This document shows positions 44,600 to 53,849 of a stretch of DNA of 64,000 bases, one piece after another. Position numbers and translations under genes: made by a program. Position 1 is the stretch's first letter; each line of letters begins with the position of its first letter. Source of the DNA: Azospirillum sp. B510 (GTDB lineage: Bacteria > Pseudomonadota > Alphaproteobacteria > Azospirillales > Azospirillaceae); the NCBI RefSeq assembly GCF_000010725.1, contig NC_013854.1, positions 835,001-899,000 of the forward strand. The letters are read 5' to 3'. The notes beneath the pieces were generated by a model, which was given only the letters and a program-made list of their open reading frames with translations, made no database searches and was not told the origin of the DNA.

Positions 44600-46108
44600 C
44601 TACTGGAACGCCACCTCGGCCAGACTGCGCAATTTGCGGGAGTGCAGCGTTTCCATCCCGTGCCCGCGCAGCAGTTCCATCGCCAGCACGCCGATCTTCA
44701 GATGCTGGTCGACCCGCTCGCGGTAGAAGCGGTCGGCCATACCCGGCAGCTTCAGCTGCCCATGCATCGGCTTGTCCGACACACACAGCAACGTCCCGTA
44801 CGGCACACGGAAGCGGAAGCCGTTGGCGGCGATCGTCGCGCTTTCCATGTCCAGCGCGATAGCGCGGCTCTGGCTGAAGCGCATCAGCGGCTCGCGGTGG
44901 TCGCGCAATTCCCAGTTGCGGTTGTCGATGGTGGCGACCGTGCCGGTGCGCATGATGCCCTTCAGGTCGAAACCTGACAGGCCGGTCACCCGCTCCACCG
45001 CCGTCTCCAGCGCCCGCTGCACCTCGGCCAGCGCCGGCACCGGCACCCACAGCGGCAGGTCGGCGTCGAGCACATGGTCCTCGCGGACATAGCCATGCGC
45101 CAGCACGTAATCGCCCAACCGCTGGGTGTGGCGCAGTCCGGCGCAATGGCCCAGCATCAGCCAGGCATGCGGGCGCAGCACCGCGATGTGGTCGGTGATG
45201 GTCTTGGCGTTCGACGGCCCGACGCCGATGTTGACCAGCGTGATGCCATTGCCGTCCGGCCGCTTCAGGTGATAGGCCGGCATCTGCGGCATGCGGGTCA
45301 GCCTGCCGTTGGCGATGTTCTCCCGACCGCCCAGATTCAGGTTGGGGGTGATGATGTCGCCCGGTTCGACGAAGCTGTCATACTGCGTGCGATAGGCGGC
45401 CAGCTCGGCATCGCCGGTCGGCTCCATGATCTCGCGCGACAGCCGGATGAACTCGTCGACATAGAACTGGTAGTTGGTGAACAGGACGAAGTTTTGGAAA
45501 TGCTCCGGTGCCGTCGCCGTGTAGTGGCGCAACCGGTGCAGCGAGAAATCGACGCGCGGCGCGGTGAACAGCGCCAGCGGCTTTTCCGCGTCCGGCCCGG
45601 TGTCGCAGGTGCCGTTGACGATGGTGTCGTCCATCCGCGCCAGATCGGGCAGGTCGAACAGGTCGGGCAGCCGGGTCAGCCGGTCCGGCGGCAGGTCGCC
45701 TTCGACATACATGCCCTGGGGGAAGGCGAAATGGATCGGGATCGGCTCCTCGCTGACGCCGACCTCCAGCGGGACATCGTGGTTGCGCAGCAGAAGGGTG
45801 AATTGTTCCAGCAGATAGCGCTCGAACAGGTCGGGCCGCGTCACCGTGGTTGAATGGACGCCGACCCCCTCGACGAAGCCGTAGGACAGCCGGGTATCGA
45901 CCGCCGCGCCGGACACCGCCGTCAGGCGGACATAGGGGTAATGCGCCCGGTTACGCCCGCCTTCCTCGTCGCCCTGGGTGTAGGCGGCGAAGCGGTGGCG
46001 CAGGAAAGCGGTGTTGCGGTCATAGATGTCGCGCACACAGGCCAGTGCGGCTTTGGCATCGGTGAAACGCCCGGCCGACCCGGGCTGGAGCGGGGCTTTA
46101 TCAGTCAT
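44600..46108 (-). CDS. amn: AMP nucleosidase
   Basis: A 502-residue enzyme that splits AMP into adenine and ribose-5-phosphate. The N-terminal AMP nucleosidase domain runs to about residue 180. The C-terminal nucleoside phosphorylase-like domain shows VNIGVGPSNAKTITDHIAVLRPHAWLMLGHCAGLR and LDMESATIAANGFRFRVPYGTLLCVSDKPMHG. Length is as in other proteobacteria. It regulates adenylate pools. The deleted IS lies about 65 bases upstream, so its natural promoter region may have been altered. Confidence 0.95.
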   Translation of the reverse strand: MTDKAPLQPGSAGRFTDAKAALACVRDIYDRNTAFLRHRFAAYTQGDEEGGRNRAHYPYVRLTAVSGAAVDTRLSYGFVEGVGVHSTTVTRPDLFERYLLEQFTLLLRNHDVPLEVGVSEEPIPIHFAFPQGMYVEGDLPPDRLTRLPDLFDLPDLARMDDTIVNGTCDTGPDAEKPLALFTAPRVDFSLHRLRHYTATAPEHFQNFVLFTNYQFYVDEFIRLSREIMEPTGDAELAAYRTQYDSFVEPGDIITPNLNLGGRENIANGRLTRMPQMPAYHLKRPDGNGITLVNIGVGPSNAKTITDHIAVLRPHAWLMLGHCAGLRHTQRLGDYVLAHGYVREDHVLDADLPLWVPVPALAEVQRALETAVERVTGLSGFDLKGIMRTGTVATIDNRNWELRDHREPLMRFSQSRAIALDMESATIAANGFRFRVPYGTLLCVSDKPMHGQLKLPGMADRFYRERVDQHLKIGVLAMELLRGHGMETLHSRKLRSLAEVAFQ

Positions 46109-46174
46109 GCCGTCAAAGATGGAGTACGAACGACCGGCTGGGAAGGCCGAAATTCGGCCAACCCGGTCGGCACC

Positions 46175-47220
46175 CAGGGCTCCGAATCCGTGTTAACGGA
46201 TATTAACGTCGAGGATAGCGTTGAGGTAATCGGTGTCCCAGCCTGCCAGCTTCCTGCGGAGCTTGATGCTGGTGGGTCTGGGAGTGGCGGCCGGCTTTTT
46301 GGTGGCGCGCCGTAATCCGGAGCGCGGCCGGGCGGGTTCGGCGGCCTTGCGGACGAGGTTGATGGCGAAGTGGCGGACGACGGCCATGTTCAGGGGGCCG
46401 TGGCCTTTGCGCAAGCTTGTCGATATCGGCGGCGTGATCGAGCGTCTCCGGCGGTGCGCTGGTGAAGAAACTCTCGATCTCGTCGCGCAGGGTGGGCTGG
46501 TTGGCTTTGACCGCCAGCAGATAGTCGGCCCCGGCGTCGCGAACGGCCTGGGCGATGGTGGCGTTGCAGGCGATGGCGTCGATGGTGACGATCGCGCCCT
46601 TGAGCCCGCCCTCGGTCGCCAAGCGCTCCAGCAGAACCGGAATGGCCGCCAGTTCGCTGGCTTTGTCCTCGACGGCCTCCTGGCCGAGGACCAGGCGGCT
46701 GGTGGTGGCGAAGGCCGAGACCAAGTGCAAAGGGGCCTGTCCGAGGACGCGGTCATGGCTGCGTCGCGAGGTCTTGCCGTCGATGGCGACCAGTTCCGGC
46801 CGGTCGGGCCACGCCTCGCGCACCCAGGACAGGAAGCAGTCCTGGAACAGGCCGGACGGGATCCGGTTCATGAACACGGTCAGCCAGCGTCCGCTCGGCA
46901 CCCCATGGTGATAGGGCTGGAAGCGCCGCAGAAAGTCGAGCCGCGCTTCACCCCAGGCGGCGATCGCCTCGTAATCCTCGCAATCCGCGATCGTCCCGCA
47001 CACCGCCAGAAGCAGGATCTCCGGTAACGGATAGGCGACCCGCCAGGGAGCACGCGGGTCGTCGATCCGCGAAAAATGTTCCAGCAGCGCCTTCAGCCGC
47101 GATTTCTCACCAAAGCCGGCTTCGATCGAACTCATGGGGGGACCTTCCAAGACGAGAGCCTCCACCGAATCAGAAACTTCCCAATTCGTAAACCGCTGTT
47201 AACCCGACTTCGGAGCCCTG
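46175..47220 (-). mobile_element. Degenerate ISAs1-type insertion sequence
   Basis: The element is bounded by imperfect terminal inverted repeats of about 25 bases: the left end begins CAGGGCTCCGAATCCGTGTTAAC and the right end, read inwards, CAGGGCTCCGAAGTCGGGTTAAC. It is about 1.05 kb, shorter than complete members. The single transposase gene is damaged by an internal deletion. No clear target-site duplication is visible, so one flank may have been rearranged. Confidence 0.8.
46193..47135 (-). pseudogene. ISAs1-family transposase with internal deletion and frameshift
   Basis: Reading leftwards from 47135 the frame encodes a normal N-terminal part (DDPRAPWRVAYPLPEILLLAVCGTIADCEDYEAIAAW; the DDE aspartate in VAIDGKTSRRS; IVTIDAIACNATIAQAV; YLLAVKANQPTL). 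At about 46430, near the words KGHG, it shifts into another frame and continues directly with PLNMAVVRHFAINLVRKAAE to the proper C-terminus WDTDYLNAILDVN. The roughly 100 residues normally between these blocks, which include the last catalytic residue, are missing. The transposase is therefore dead. Confidence 0.85.
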
Positions 47221-47261
47221 GGAACGGCTCGACGCCATTGACAGGCGTGTGGCCTGCCTCT

Positions 47262-47485
47262 ATCACCAGAGGCATTGTCGGCGGTTTTCCCAGGCGCAAG
47301 CCGGGAGATTAAAAGGGAACGACGGAAGCGACAGGCGTCCAAGCCTGATGCAAGCCGTGGCTGTCCCCGCAACTGTGAGCGGCGAGTCGGCGCCAGAAAG
47401 CCACTGACCGGAAATCCTTGGGATCCCGGTCGGGAAGGCGGTGCCGGATGACGACCCGCGAGCCAGGAGACCTGCCTCCGACAGC
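47262..47485 (+). promoter_or_regulatory. Cobalamin riboswitch
   Basis: The conserved elements occur in order: AAAAGGGAA (47311 on), AAGCCTGATGCAAGCC, TGTCCCCGCAACTGT (47362 on), GCCACTG (47400 on), GGGAAGGCG (47432 on) and the B12 box AGCCAGGAGACCTGCC (47461-47476). It precedes a TonB-dependent receptor gene by about 300 bases. Such switches fold with adenosylcobalamin and lower expression of uptake genes. Outer boundaries are approximate. Confidence 0.93.
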
Positions 47486-47776
47486 GTCACTCTGCCTTCG
47501 ATCGGGGTGTGTCGAAGGTGCGGAAACCCGTCGTGGTGACGCGTCCATTGGCGTTGCCGCGGCCGGATTCCGGGATGATTCGTCCTCCCTGAAGCATGTC
47601 GCAGGTGAATGGTTCTCCAGACGCGAGGCCTCGCGTCGTGGCGTCCGTTCGGCAACGCCCGTTCAACGGTTCCGGTCTCCGGAGCCGGCATGGATGTGTG
47701 GCCCCGGACGGGTGGCTTTGCGGCCGCACCGCTTGTCCGAGCGCGCCTCCATGCCTGCAGCAGGACGTGGCAGAGC

Positions 47777-49678
47777 ATGCAGACAAGCCGTTCCATCACA
47801 AATCTTGGCAGGAATTTTTGCGTCCGGGTCGCTTTGGCCGGGCTCGGGGTCGCGGCCGGAGCATCGGCCGCTTCAGCGGACGACCTTCAGCTAACCCCCT
47901 TGGAGATCACGGCACCGAAGGGCATGGCGGTGCCGCAGGAGCAGGCGACCATCGCCTCCAGCGTGATCGGCGGCGAGGAGATCGAGCGTCAACAGATCCG
48001 CCGTCTCGACGATGCCTTGCTGCTGGTTCCCGGCGTCAGCCTGTCGGGCCGGCAGGCGCCGGGCGGCGCCCAGACCGTGCGCCTGCGCGGGTTGGGACCG
48101 CGCAACACCCGCGTCTTCATCGACGGCGTCGAGATGAGCGACACCAGCCAGTCGCAGTCGCAATATCCGGCCGGCGAGATGGACACCGCCGACATCGAGC
48201 GCATCGAGGTCCTGCGCGGGCCGCAGCCCGGCCGCTTCGGGCCGGATGCCGGCGGCGGCGTGGTCAACATCGTCACCCGCCGCCCGGCCGGTCTGTTCGG
48301 CGGACAGGTCGGCGCCGAATATGGCAGCTTCGACACCAAGCGGGCGAACGCATCGGTATCCGGGGCGCAGGACAGGGTGGAGTACCGCGCCTCCCTGTCC
48401 GGCACCCATTCCGGCGGCTATTCGGATTTCAGCCGCTGGCGTGGCGGGCAGGACAAGGACCCGTTCCGGCAATGGGCCGCCGCCGGCCGGATCGGCGTCC
48501 AGGCGACCGAGGAGCTGCGGTTCGACGCGACGGCGCGCTATCAGCGCAAGACGCTGACCTACGATCCCGCCACCCGCGACAATGACTGGTCGCGCGACGA
48601 GACCGAGCGGTTCCTGCGCCTGGGCGGGTCGCTCGACAGTCTGGGCGGCAGGCTGGTCCACAGCTTCGGCATCGCCAACACCACCAACACCCGGCAGTAT
48701 TGGGGCGAGGGAACCCGGGGCGACACCTATGACGGCCACAAGACGCGGCTCGACTATGCGGCGACCGCCAAACTGTCCGACCGGGTGACGCTGGGCTACG
48801 GTGGCGATGCGACCCGCGAGAGCATGGAGCAGCACACGCCGGGCTTCGCGCCGCTCGCGCCGGACATGCGGTCGCACAACTGGCGCGGCGGCGGCTTCGC
48901 CACCGTCGGCGTGACTCCGGTGGCGCCGCTCGACCTGTCGGCGACGATCCGCGGCGACCGCCACAGCGACTATGGCGGGACGGGAACCTGGCGGCTCGGT
49001 GCCGCCTACCGGATCGAGCAGAGCGGGACGACGCTGCGCTCCAGCTACGGCACGGCATGGCAACCACCCTCGCTCTACGAACGGTTCGATCCCTGCTATG
49101 GGCGGGCCGACCTGCGGCCGGAACGCAGCCGCGGCTGGGACGCCGGTGTCGAGCAATCGCTGCTGGGCGGGCGACTGACCGCCGGAGCGACCTACTTCCA
49201 GGCCGCCACCCGTGACCAGATCAACTGGCTGTACGGTCCGGCGGCCAGCCCGGCCTGTTCGGGCGGCGGCTATGTCAACGTCGACCGCACCAAGGCGCAG
49301 GGCGTGGAGCTGGAACTGGCCGCCCGCCCGACCGTGACCATCGACCTGCGCGCCGCCTATTCCTGGCAGAGCGTGGTCAACGCCAACACCGGGCAGCGGC
49401 TGCGCAATCTGCCGCTTCACCAGGGCAGCGCGTCGGTCGGCTGGCGCTTCCTGCCGGCGGCCTACGCCAATCTCGGCCTGCGCTATCGCGACATGATCGA
49501 GAATTACGGCACCGGCAGCGCCTTTCTCACCGCCGATCTTCGGCTGTCCTACGAGCTGACCGATGCGGTGACGCTGCATGGCCGCGTCGAGAACCTGTTC
49601 AACCGCCGGTACGAGGAGGTCTACGGCCACGCTGCGGCGGGCCGCTCGGCTTACGCAGGCCTGTCCGCGCGCTTCTGA
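47777..49678 (+). CDS. btuB: TonB-dependent outer membrane receptor, cobalamin (BtuB) type
   Basis: A 633-residue receptor. A signal peptide (CVRVALAGLGVAAGASAASA) precedes a TonB-box-like LTPLEITAPKG, then the plug (DDALLLVPGVSLSGRQ, VRLRGLGPRNTRVFIDGVEMSD, RIEVLRGPQPGRFG) and a 22-strand barrel ending in the terminal phenylalanine (YAGLSARF). Lying directly behind a cobalamin riboswitch and before a FecCD-type ABC importer, it most likely imports vitamin B12 or another corrinoid. The ATG at 47777 is chosen since it starts the signal peptide; upstream in-frame codons lack leader character. Confidence 0.9.
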   Translation: MQTSRSITNLGRNFCVRVALAGLGVAAGASAASADDLQLTPLEITAPKGMAVPQEQATIASSVIGGEEIERQQIRRLDDALLLVPGVSLSGRQAPGGAQTVRLRGLGPRNTRVFIDGVEMSDTSQSQSQYPAGEMDTADIERIEVLRGPQPGRFGPDAGGGVVNIVTRRPAGLFGGQVGAEYGSFDTKRANASVSGAQDRVEYRASLSGTHSGGYSDFSRWRGGQDKDPFRQWAAAGRIGVQATEELRFDATARYQRKTLTYDPATRDNDWSRDETERFLRLGGSLDSLGGRLVHSFGIANTTNTRQYWGEGTRGDTYDGHKTRLDYAATAKLSDRVTLGYGGDATRESMEQHTPGFAPLAPDMRSHNWRGGGFATVGVTPVAPLDLSATIRGDRHSDYGGTGTWRLGAAYRIEQSGTTLRSSYGTAWQPPSLYERFDPCYGRADLRPERSRGWDAGVEQSLLGGRLTAGATYFQAATRDQINWLYGPAASPACSGGGYVNVDRTKAQGVELELAARPTVTIDLRAAYSWQSVVNANTGQRLRNLPLHQGSASVGWRFLPAAYANLGLRYRDMIENYGTGSAFLTADLRLSYELTDAVTLHGRVENLFNRRYEEVYGHAAAGRSAYAGLSARF

Positions 49679-49704
49679 CCCCGCCCCACCCAAGAGTTCG
49701 TTCC

Positions 49705-50289
49705 ATGAGCACCGCGTCTTCCGTGGCCTCGCACGTCGTCGAGGAACCCGGCATGGGTCGGGTCGAGATCTTCCCCCTGCCCACCGATCAGGATCTGCTG
49801 CTGGCCCTGCTGAAGGATGCCTTCGAGGTCTGGTGGCGGGACATCGTGTTCGGCACGCTGGTCCAGGGGGCCGTCTTCGAAATCCGCGCACCCAACGCGC
49901 CGCGCAAGGTGTCGCTGTTCGACGGCTACCTGACCGTCGATTTCGGGGCATGGCATTTCCATGTCTGCATCGGCTCCCACCGGGGCACGCCGCGCAACCC
50001 GGTCGATCCGGAGCTCGCCCGCATCCGCCGGACCGCGCGGGCCGAGATGTACCGCGTCCTGGGAAGCGACGGCGCACCGCGGAGCTGGGGCCTGCGGCTG
50101 TTCAACGGCAAGGGAGACCAGCAGATGACGCTGTTCTTTCCCAACCCCTTCCTCGGCGAGAACGACCGCATCCTGAAGGAGCCGGACTGGAGCCGCCTGT
50201 CGATGTGGGACCGGTTCCGTGAACGCTATCTCGGGCTGATGCCCGATCCGCTCGACCGCAGCGGGAGGGGGTTCCGGTGCGCCGGCTGA
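49705..50289 (+). CDS. Small cytosolic protein of unknown function in the cobalamin operon
   Basis: A 194-residue soluble protein without signal or membrane segments. Features are VEIFPLPTDQDLLLALLKDAFEVWWRDIVFGTLVQGAVFEIRAPNAPRKVS, HFHVCIGSHRGTP and SWGLRLFNGKGDQQMTLFFPNPFL. It resembles a family I recall near cobalt/cobalamin ABC genes (annotated as DUF7676), but I cannot confirm the family name. It may bind heme, corrinoid or a metal. The gene overlaps the next by 13 bases, so it is in the same operon. Confidence 0.7.
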   Translation: MSTASSVASHVVEEPGMGRVEIFPLPTDQDLLLALLKDAFEVWWRDIVFGTLVQGAVFEIRAPNAPRKVSLFDGYLTVDFGAWHFHVCIGSHRGTPRNPVDPELARIRRTARAEMYRVLGSDGAPRSWGLRLFNGKGDQQMTLFFPNPFLGENDRILKEPDWSRLSMWDRFRERYLGLMPDPLDRSGRGFRCAG

Positions 50290-51143
50290 CCCTTCGCCTG
50301 ACAGCGGCCTGTCTTCTGAGCGCGGCCATCCCGGTGGGGATGGCCGTTGCCGCCGGTCTGCGGGCGGCGTCGGCCACGGTGTGCGGCGACCAGTATCTTC
50401 TGGCGCTTGCCGATCCCGGCCAGATCGCCGCCCTGTCGCCGCAGGCCGCCGATCCCTGGCTATCGCTGCTGGCCGGCGAGGCGGTCCACCACCCGCAAGT
50501 CCGGCCGAGCGCCGAGGCCTACCTGTCGCTCGGCGTCGGGGTGGTCCTCGCCAATGGCTGGAGCGACCACAAGACCCTGGATTTGCTGGAACGCTTCGGC
50601 GTGAAGGTGGTGCGCATCCCGCTGGTCGAACGGTTCGAGGACATCGAGACGGTGACGGCCACGGTCGCCGAGGCCTTGGGGCATCCCGAACGCGGTGCGG
50701 CTCTGAACGACGCGGTCCGCCGGCGGCTGGCCGCGCTGCGGGCGGAGAATGCCGGTGCCGGCCGCCCCGCGCTCTACCTGCGCCCCGGCGGTGGCAGCGC
50801 CGCCGCCGGAACCTTCGTCGACGCGGTGATGACGGCGGCCGGCCTCACCAACCAGGCGACCGCCGAAGGACGGTCGGGCTGGACCGGCTACGACCTGGAA
50901 CGCTTCGTTCTCAACCCGCCCGAACTGCTGGTGACCAGCTTCTTCGAGAGTCCCGACCGGTCGCTGCGGCGCGCCTTCGGAGAGCATCCCGCCTTTGTCC
51001 GCCGAGCCTCGATCACCCCAGCGGTTGCGGTGCCCGGCAAGACATGGGTGTGCAGCGGCTGGTTCCTCGTCGAGGCGGCCGAGTCCCTGGCCGGCGGACT
51101 GCGGCGGCTCCCACCGTCCTCTTCAACCAACCGGGGGCCTTGA
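50277..51143 (+). CDS. btuF: Periplasmic substrate-binding protein of a cobalamin/siderophore-type ABC importer
   Basis: A 288-residue periplasmic protein. A signal peptide (LTAACLLSAAIPVGMAVAAG) is followed by the two-lobed class III binding fold: YLLALADPGQIAALSPQAADPW and VLANGWSDHKTLDLLERFGVKVVRIPL in lobe one, YLRPGGGSAAAGTFVDAVMTAAGLTNQ and VPGKTWVCSGW in lobe two. GTG start with GGGAGGGGG upstream. It follows the outer membrane receptor and precedes the permease, so it should hand corrinoid to BtuC. Confidence 0.85.
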   Translation: MRRLTLRLTAACLLSAAIPVGMAVAAGLRAASATVCGDQYLLALADPGQIAALSPQAADPWLSLLAGEAVHHPQVRPSAEAYLSLGVGVVLANGWSDHKTLDLLERFGVKVVRIPLVERFEDIETVTATVAEALGHPERGAALNDAVRRRLAALRAENAGAGRPALYLRPGGGSAAAGTFVDAVMTAAGLTNQATAEGRSGWTGYDLERFVLNPPELLVTSFFESPDRSLRRAFGEHPAFVRRASITPAVAVPGKTWVCSGWFLVEAAESLAGGLRRLPPSSSTNRGP

Positions 51144-51146
51144 TCG

Positions 51147-52145
51147 ATGCGCACTCTGCCTCTGCTGTCCGGACTGGCCGCCGCCCTGCTGGCGGTATCC
51201 GCGGCCGGTCTCGCGATCGGCTACGCGCCGCTTCCGCTGAGCGGCGTGATCGCCGGCGTCTTCGGTTACGGCGATCCTTTGACGGCCGCCGTCGTCCGGG
51301 AAATCCGCCTGCCGCGTCTGCTCCTCGGGATCGAGGTCGGGGCGGCGCTGGGCATCGCCGGCGCGGCGCTCCAGGGATTGTTGCGCAACCCGCTGGCCGA
51401 GCCGGGACTGATCGGCGTTTCGGCGAGCGCCGGCCTGGGCGCGGTCGTCGCCTTCTATTTCGGCTTCGCGGCGCTGTCGCCCTATGCGCTCCCCGCCATG
51501 GCGATGGCTGGCGCCCTGGTGGCAACCGGCATCGTGCTGGCGGTCGCCGCCCGTAGCGGCGATGGCGGTGGCAGCCTGACCCTGATCCTGGCGGGGATCG
51601 CACTGTCCAGCCTCGCCATCGCGCTTACCTCCCTGGCGATGAACCTCGCGCCCAACCCCTATGCCGTCACCGAGATGCTGCTGTGGCTGATGGGATCGCT
51701 GAAGGACCGGACGCCGGCCGACGCGCTGACCGCCTTTCCCTTCATCCTGGCCGGCGGCGGCCTGCTGCTCGCCACCGGCCGCGGGCTGGATGCCCTGACC
51801 CTGGGCGAGGATGCGGCCCGCAGCCTGGGGATCGATCTTGCCCGGCTGCGGCTGGCCGTTGTCGGCGGCAGCGCCGCGGCGGTCGGGGCGTCGGTGGCGG
51901 TCTCGGGATCGATCGGCTTCGTCGGGCTGGTGGTGCCGCATCTGCTGCGCCCCCTGGTCGGGCATGAGCCCGGCCGCCTGCTGCTGCCGAGCGCGCTTGG
52001 TGGTGCGGTGCTGGTGACGCTGGCCGATCTGGCGTCCCGCCTGATCCCCACCGCGCAGGAGGTGATGCTGGGCGTCCTCACCGCGCTGGTCGGCGCCCCC
52101 TTCTTCCTTGTCCTCATCCTGCGCGTCCGCCGGGAGGCATGGTGA
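51147..52145 (+). CDS. btuC: FecCD-family ABC transporter permease
   Basis: A 332-residue membrane permease with about ten helices. FecCD hallmarks are RLPRLLLGIEVGAALGIAGAALQGLLRNPLAEPGLIGVSASAGLGAV near the N-terminus and SIGFVGLVVPHLLRPLVGHE, the loop contacting the ATPase, later. It carries vitamin B12 or iron chelates through the inner membrane. It begins three bases after the binding protein and overlaps the ATPase gene. Confidence 0.92.
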   Translation: MRTLPLLSGLAAALLAVSAAGLAIGYAPLPLSGVIAGVFGYGDPLTAAVVREIRLPRLLLGIEVGAALGIAGAALQGLLRNPLAEPGLIGVSASAGLGAVVAFYFGFAALSPYALPAMAMAGALVATGIVLAVAARSGDGGGSLTLILAGIALSSLAIALTSLAMNLAPNPYAVTEMLLWLMGSLKDRTPADALTAFPFILAGGGLLLATGRGLDALTLGEDAARSLGIDLARLRLAVVGGSAAAVGASVAVSGSIGFVGLVVPHLLRPLVGHEPGRLLLPSALGGAVLVTLADLASRLIPTAQEVMLGVLTALVGAPFFLVLILRVRREAW

Positions 52146-52930
52146 CGATGCTGTCCGCTTCCGCAATCACCCTGCATCTGGGCGGGCAGCCCATCCTGGA
52201 CGGCGCCGGCTTCACCGCCCGGCGCGGCGCCGTCACCGGCCTGATCGGGCCGAACGGGGTCGGCAAGTCCACCCTTCTCCGGGCGGTCGCCGGCCTGCTG
52301 CCCCATGGCGGCGACGTCCGCTTCGACGGCCAGCCGCTGCCAGCCGACGGCAGGGCGCGGGCACGCCTGCTCGGCTATCTGCCGCAAGGCCACCATGTCC
52401 ATTGGCCGCTGACGGTCCGCCGCACGGTGGCGCTCGGACGGCTGCCGCATCTCGGCCCGCTCGGGCGGCAGGGACGGGGGGATGACGACATGGTCGAGCG
52501 GGTCATGGCGGCCACCGGTGTCGCCGGGCTTGCGGCGCGCGCGGTGCCCACCCTGTCGGGCGGCGAGCGGGCGCGCGTGATGCTGGCGAGGGTCCTGGCG
52601 GCGGATGCCCCGGTCCTGCTCGCCGACGAACCGACGGCGGCCCTCGATCCCGGCCACCAGCTCCGCATCATGGCGCTGCTGCGGGCCGAAGCGGCCGAGC
52701 GGCACCGTGCCGTCGTCGTCGTGCTCCACGACCTGTCGCTGGCCGCGCGCTGTTGCGACGACCTCGTGTTGCTGATGCCGGACAGGCGCGTGATCACAGG
52801 AGACGCCGCGACGGTTCTGACGCCTTCCCTGCTGCGCGAGGCCTATGGCGTCTCCTTCGCCGTGACACAGGCCGCCGGCACCCCGGTGGTGCTTCCCCAA
52901 TGCCCAGCCATGATCCAATCCGGAGACTGA
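52139..52930 (+). CDS. btuD: ABC transporter ATP-binding protein (cobalamin/iron-chelate type)
   Basis: A 263-residue ATPase with Walker A GPNGVGKST (about residues 38-46), the Q-loop in YLPQGHH, signature LSGGERARV, Walker B VLLADEP and the H-loop VVLHDLS. It powers the FecCD permease. The ATG at 52139 overlaps the permease end by 7 bases; an ATG at 52148 has better spacing from GGGAGG. Confidence 0.92.
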   Translation: MVTMLSASAITLHLGGQPILDGAGFTARRGAVTGLIGPNGVGKSTLLRAVAGLLPHGGDVRFDGQPLPADGRARARLLGYLPQGHHVHWPLTVRRTVALGRLPHLGPLGRQGRGDDDMVERVMAATGVAGLAARAVPTLSGGERARVMLARVLAADAPVLLADEPTAALDPGHQLRIMALLRAEAAERHRAVVVVLHDLSLAARCCDDLVLLMPDRRVITGDAATVLTPSLLREAYGVSFAVTQAAGTPVVLPQCPAMIQSGD

Positions 52931-52936
52931 CCAGCC

Positions 52937-53332
52937 ATGACCATCGATGTGATCGTCTGCGAAACCTGCCGTCAGCCCGGCACCGGAGCGGCTGCGGACT
53001 CGGGAGCCGGGTGGACCGGAGCGATGTTCGCGGCCCTGCTCGAAGGGGTTCTCGCATCCGCCGGGGCTGACGATGTCCGTGTCGGCACCATGCGCTGCTT
53101 GATGAGCTGCCGCCGACCCTGCGCCGTCCATATCCGCTCGCCGGGGCGCATGGGATATGTCCTCGGTGACTTGGCCCCCGAACGGTCGGCCGTCGAGGCG
53201 CTCGTCGGCTATCTGCTGGCCTATCGTGCGACCGACAGCGGTGTCGTCGCGTACCGGGACTGGCCGGATGGCGTCAAAGGCCGCTTCGTCGCACGGATTC
53301 CCGCCCCTGACATGCAACCTTTGGGAAAATGA
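52937..53332 (+). CDS. DUF1636 metal-binding protein
   Basis: A 131-residue soluble protein with cysteines in two groups: CETCRQPG at residues 8-15 and CLMSCRRPCAV near residue 55. This is the DUF1636 pattern, a small ferredoxin-like family found beside cobalamin, CobW-type and metal-uptake genes. It probably binds a metal or an Fe-S cluster. The gene starts 6 bases after the ATPase gene. Confidence 0.85.
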   Translation: MTIDVIVCETCRQPGTGAAADSGAGWTGAMFAALLEGVLASAGADDVRVGTMRCLMSCRRPCAVHIRSPGRMGYVLGDLAPERSAVEALVGYLLAYRATDSGVVAYRDWPDGVKGRFVARIPAPDMQPLGK

Positions 53333-53399
53333 CGCTTATCCCAGGTGCGGCTCTTCGGCTATTGTGCCGCACTCGCAACGGACGGATCCACGGACCGGC

Positions 53400-53849
53400 A
53401 TGAGCTCGACCCAGGACAGACTGCGACCCGCGCGACGGGCCGGCCTTGCGGCCGGTGCGATCGCGCTGCTGTTGCAGATCGTCGCCTGGGCCTGGATGCC
53501 GGCCATGATCGCATCCGCCAACGCGGCGGAGAGCGGCGGGGTCGTCATCTGCACCGCGGATGGTTTCAAGACCGTGGCGCTGGACGATCACGGTGCCGCG
53601 GGCGATCCGGCCCGGTTCGGATTGACCAAGTCCACATCGAACGGGCCCGACACAGGCAAGCGCGATCCGACGATTTCCAGCGGCTCCTGCCCACTCTGTC
53701 CATTGGTCGGCGGGCTGGCGATGCCGCCGCCGGATCTGCGGATGGCGCGGGCGTCGGTCGGGCGCCACAGTCCGGAATCGTTGCCCGGCGACGCGATTGC
53801 CGCCGGTTGGTTCCTGTCCACCCTCCAGGCCCGCGCGCCACCGGTCTAA
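53400..53849 (+). CDS. DUF2946 family protein, copy 1
   Basis: A 149-residue protein with an N-terminal membrane helix (AGAIALLLQIVAWAWMPAMI) that may be a signal anchor. It has the family signature VVICTADGFKTVALDD and a CPLCPLVGGLA dithiol motif near residue 100, and ends GWFLSTLQARAPP. Members cluster with copper uptake genes, and CxxC with flanking residues suggests periplasmic metal binding. It is a paralogue of the protein at 58404-58847. Confidence 0.8.
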   Translation: MSSTQDRLRPARRAGLAAGAIALLLQIVAWAWMPAMIASANAAESGGVVICTADGFKTVALDDHGAAGDPARFGLTKSTSNGPDTGKRDPTISSGSCPLCPLVGGLAMPPPDLRMARASVGRHSPESLPGDAIAAGWFLSTLQARAPPV

